A stretch of DNA of 64,000 bases from Wocania arenilitoris (lineage in GTDB: Bacteria > Bacteroidota > Bacteroidia > Flavobacteriales > Flavobacteriaceae). Below the pieces are notes generated by a model. The model ran no database searches. It saw only the letters and a list, made by a program, of their open reading frames with translations, and was not told the origin of the DNA. The stretch covers positions 62,001-126,000 of the forward strand of contig NZ_JAKKDU010000003.1 in NCBI RefSeq assembly GCF_021728535.1. The letters are read 5' to 3'. The position numbers were made by a program, and so were the translations under genes. Below are positions 63,431 to 64,000 of this stretch, one piece after another; the stretch's first letter is position 1; each line of letters opens with the position of its first letter.

Positions 63431-64000
63431 ATGAACCCAAAAATATTAATTATTGGTGCTTGCGGACAAATTGGCACAGAACTTACAACTAAACTTAGAG
63501 AGATTTATGGCGTTAACAATGTTATTGCCAGCGATATTAATACTCGTAATTTAGAACTTGTAAACTCTGGTCCGTTTGAAATTATTGATGCAAAAAACTT
63601 TAATGCTATTAAAGATTGTTGCAAAAACCACAATATAGATACTATTTATTTGATGGCTGCACTACTTAGTGCTACTGGCGAAAAGTACCCAATGGAGGCA
63701 TGGGATTTAAATATGAATTCCCTTTTTCATGTGCTTAACTTAGCTAAAGGAGGGGCTATAAAAAAAATATTCTGGCCTAGTAGTATAGCTGTTTTTGGGC
63801 CTACTACGCCTCGAGAAAACACACCACAGCATACTACATGCGAGCCAACAACGGTTTATGGCATTACAAAACAAGTTGGCGAACGTTGGTGTGAATATTA
63901 CCATAACAAATACGGTGTTGATGTTAGGAGCATTCGTTATCCTGGTATTATTAGCCATAAAGCTATGCCCGGTGGCGGAACAACCGATTATGCTGTAGAA
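63431..64000 (+). CDS. NAD-dependent epimerase/dehydratase family, L-threonine dehydrogenase-like (partial)
   Basis: The open frame runs off the right edge; 190 residues are visible. The NAD-binding GACGQIGTEL lies at residues 9-18. The catalytic Tyr143 and Lys147 are in YGITKQ and Ser117/118 in WPSSIAVFG. The RYPGIISHKAMPGGGTTDYAVE segment matches epimerase-type L-threonine 3-dehydrogenases, which make 2-amino-3-ketobutyrate. Other NAD-sugar epimerases are possible until the C-terminus is seen. Confidence 0.82.
   Translation, partial: MNPKILIIGACGQIGTELTTKLREIYGVNNVIASDINTRNLELVNSGPFEIIDAKNFNAIKDCCKNHNIDTIYLMAALLSATGEKYPMEAWDLNMNSLFHVLNLAKGGAIKKIFWPSSIAVFGPTTPRENTPQHTTCEPTTVYGITKQVGERWCEYYHNKYGVDVRSIRYPGIISHKAMPGGGTTDYAVE

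Noticed and set aside
1-64000. tRNA, rRNA, CRISPR, prophage or IS elements
   Set aside because: I looked for tRNA arms, spaced direct repeats, and transposase or integrase ORFs and saw none; structured tRNA search software was not available to confirm this.

Overview
The window is a chromosomal segment of a low-GC, probably marine member of the Bacteroidota, most likely family Flavobacteriaceae. Evidence: a secreted protease ending in a type IX secretion (T9SS) sorting domain; flavobacterial-type promoters (-33 TTTG / -7 TAnnTTTG) ahead of several genes; lipoproteins with short lipoboxes; a complete Bat (Bacteroides aerotolerance) operon; an OlsF-type fused acyltransferase; and DUF2490, DUF4286, DUF6428 and HTTM proteins typical of the group. 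No rRNA, tRNA, CRISPR array, IS element or prophage was seen. Most of the window is ordinary core genome.

Layout. 1-8 kb: the start of an alpha-2-macroglobulin lipoprotein gene, a CAP-domain lipoprotein, a decayed isoaspartyl peptidase, an ALDH7-type dehydrogenase, an AlbA_2/Schlafen-like protein and an SDR. 8-17.4 kb: moxR-DUF58-BatD-like-batA-batB-batC-batD-batE, a cell-envelope operon whose junctions are invaded by short repeats. 17.5-23.6 kb: an inorganic-carbon cluster (small secreted protein, SulP, universal stress protein, DUF2490, SulP+STAS, beta-carbonic anhydrase). 23.7-38 kb: T9SS metalloprotease, ribF, a vitamin K carboxylase-like HTTM gene, serS, a 41-residue peptide gene, a TPR protein, DUF4286, rsmA, mgtE and a 2-hydroxyacid dehydrogenase, then about 0.8 kb of decaying genes. 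38-45 kb: TSUP transporter, TM2 protein, an arsenic-type operon without an arsenite exporter, and olsF, lysC and a GNAT. 45-55.4 kb: fbp, then a nitrogen block in which gltBD is divergent from porin-glnK-amtB. 55.4-64 kb: ppc, a tail-less SSB, a small operon behind a phased-repeat promoter, a CBS protein, two secreted or lipoprotein genes, and the start of a threonine dehydrogenase-like gene.

How genes work together. The two SulP transporters, the carbonic anhydrase and the PEP carboxylase at 55.7 kb could form a bicarbonate-uptake and anaplerotic route. GltBD, P-II, AmtB and the porin form an ammonium uptake and assimilation set. Their shared intergenic region carries two copies of a TACCCT-N9-RGGGTA dyad 53 bp apart, the clearest apparently undescribed regulatory signal in the window. 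Further signals without an obvious explanation are a four-copy heptamer repeat between the start codon and the signal peptide of a Bat gene, three 10-bp-phased GTTTGTA repeats upstream of 59003, and a family of REP-like repeats that distorts apparent gene starts.
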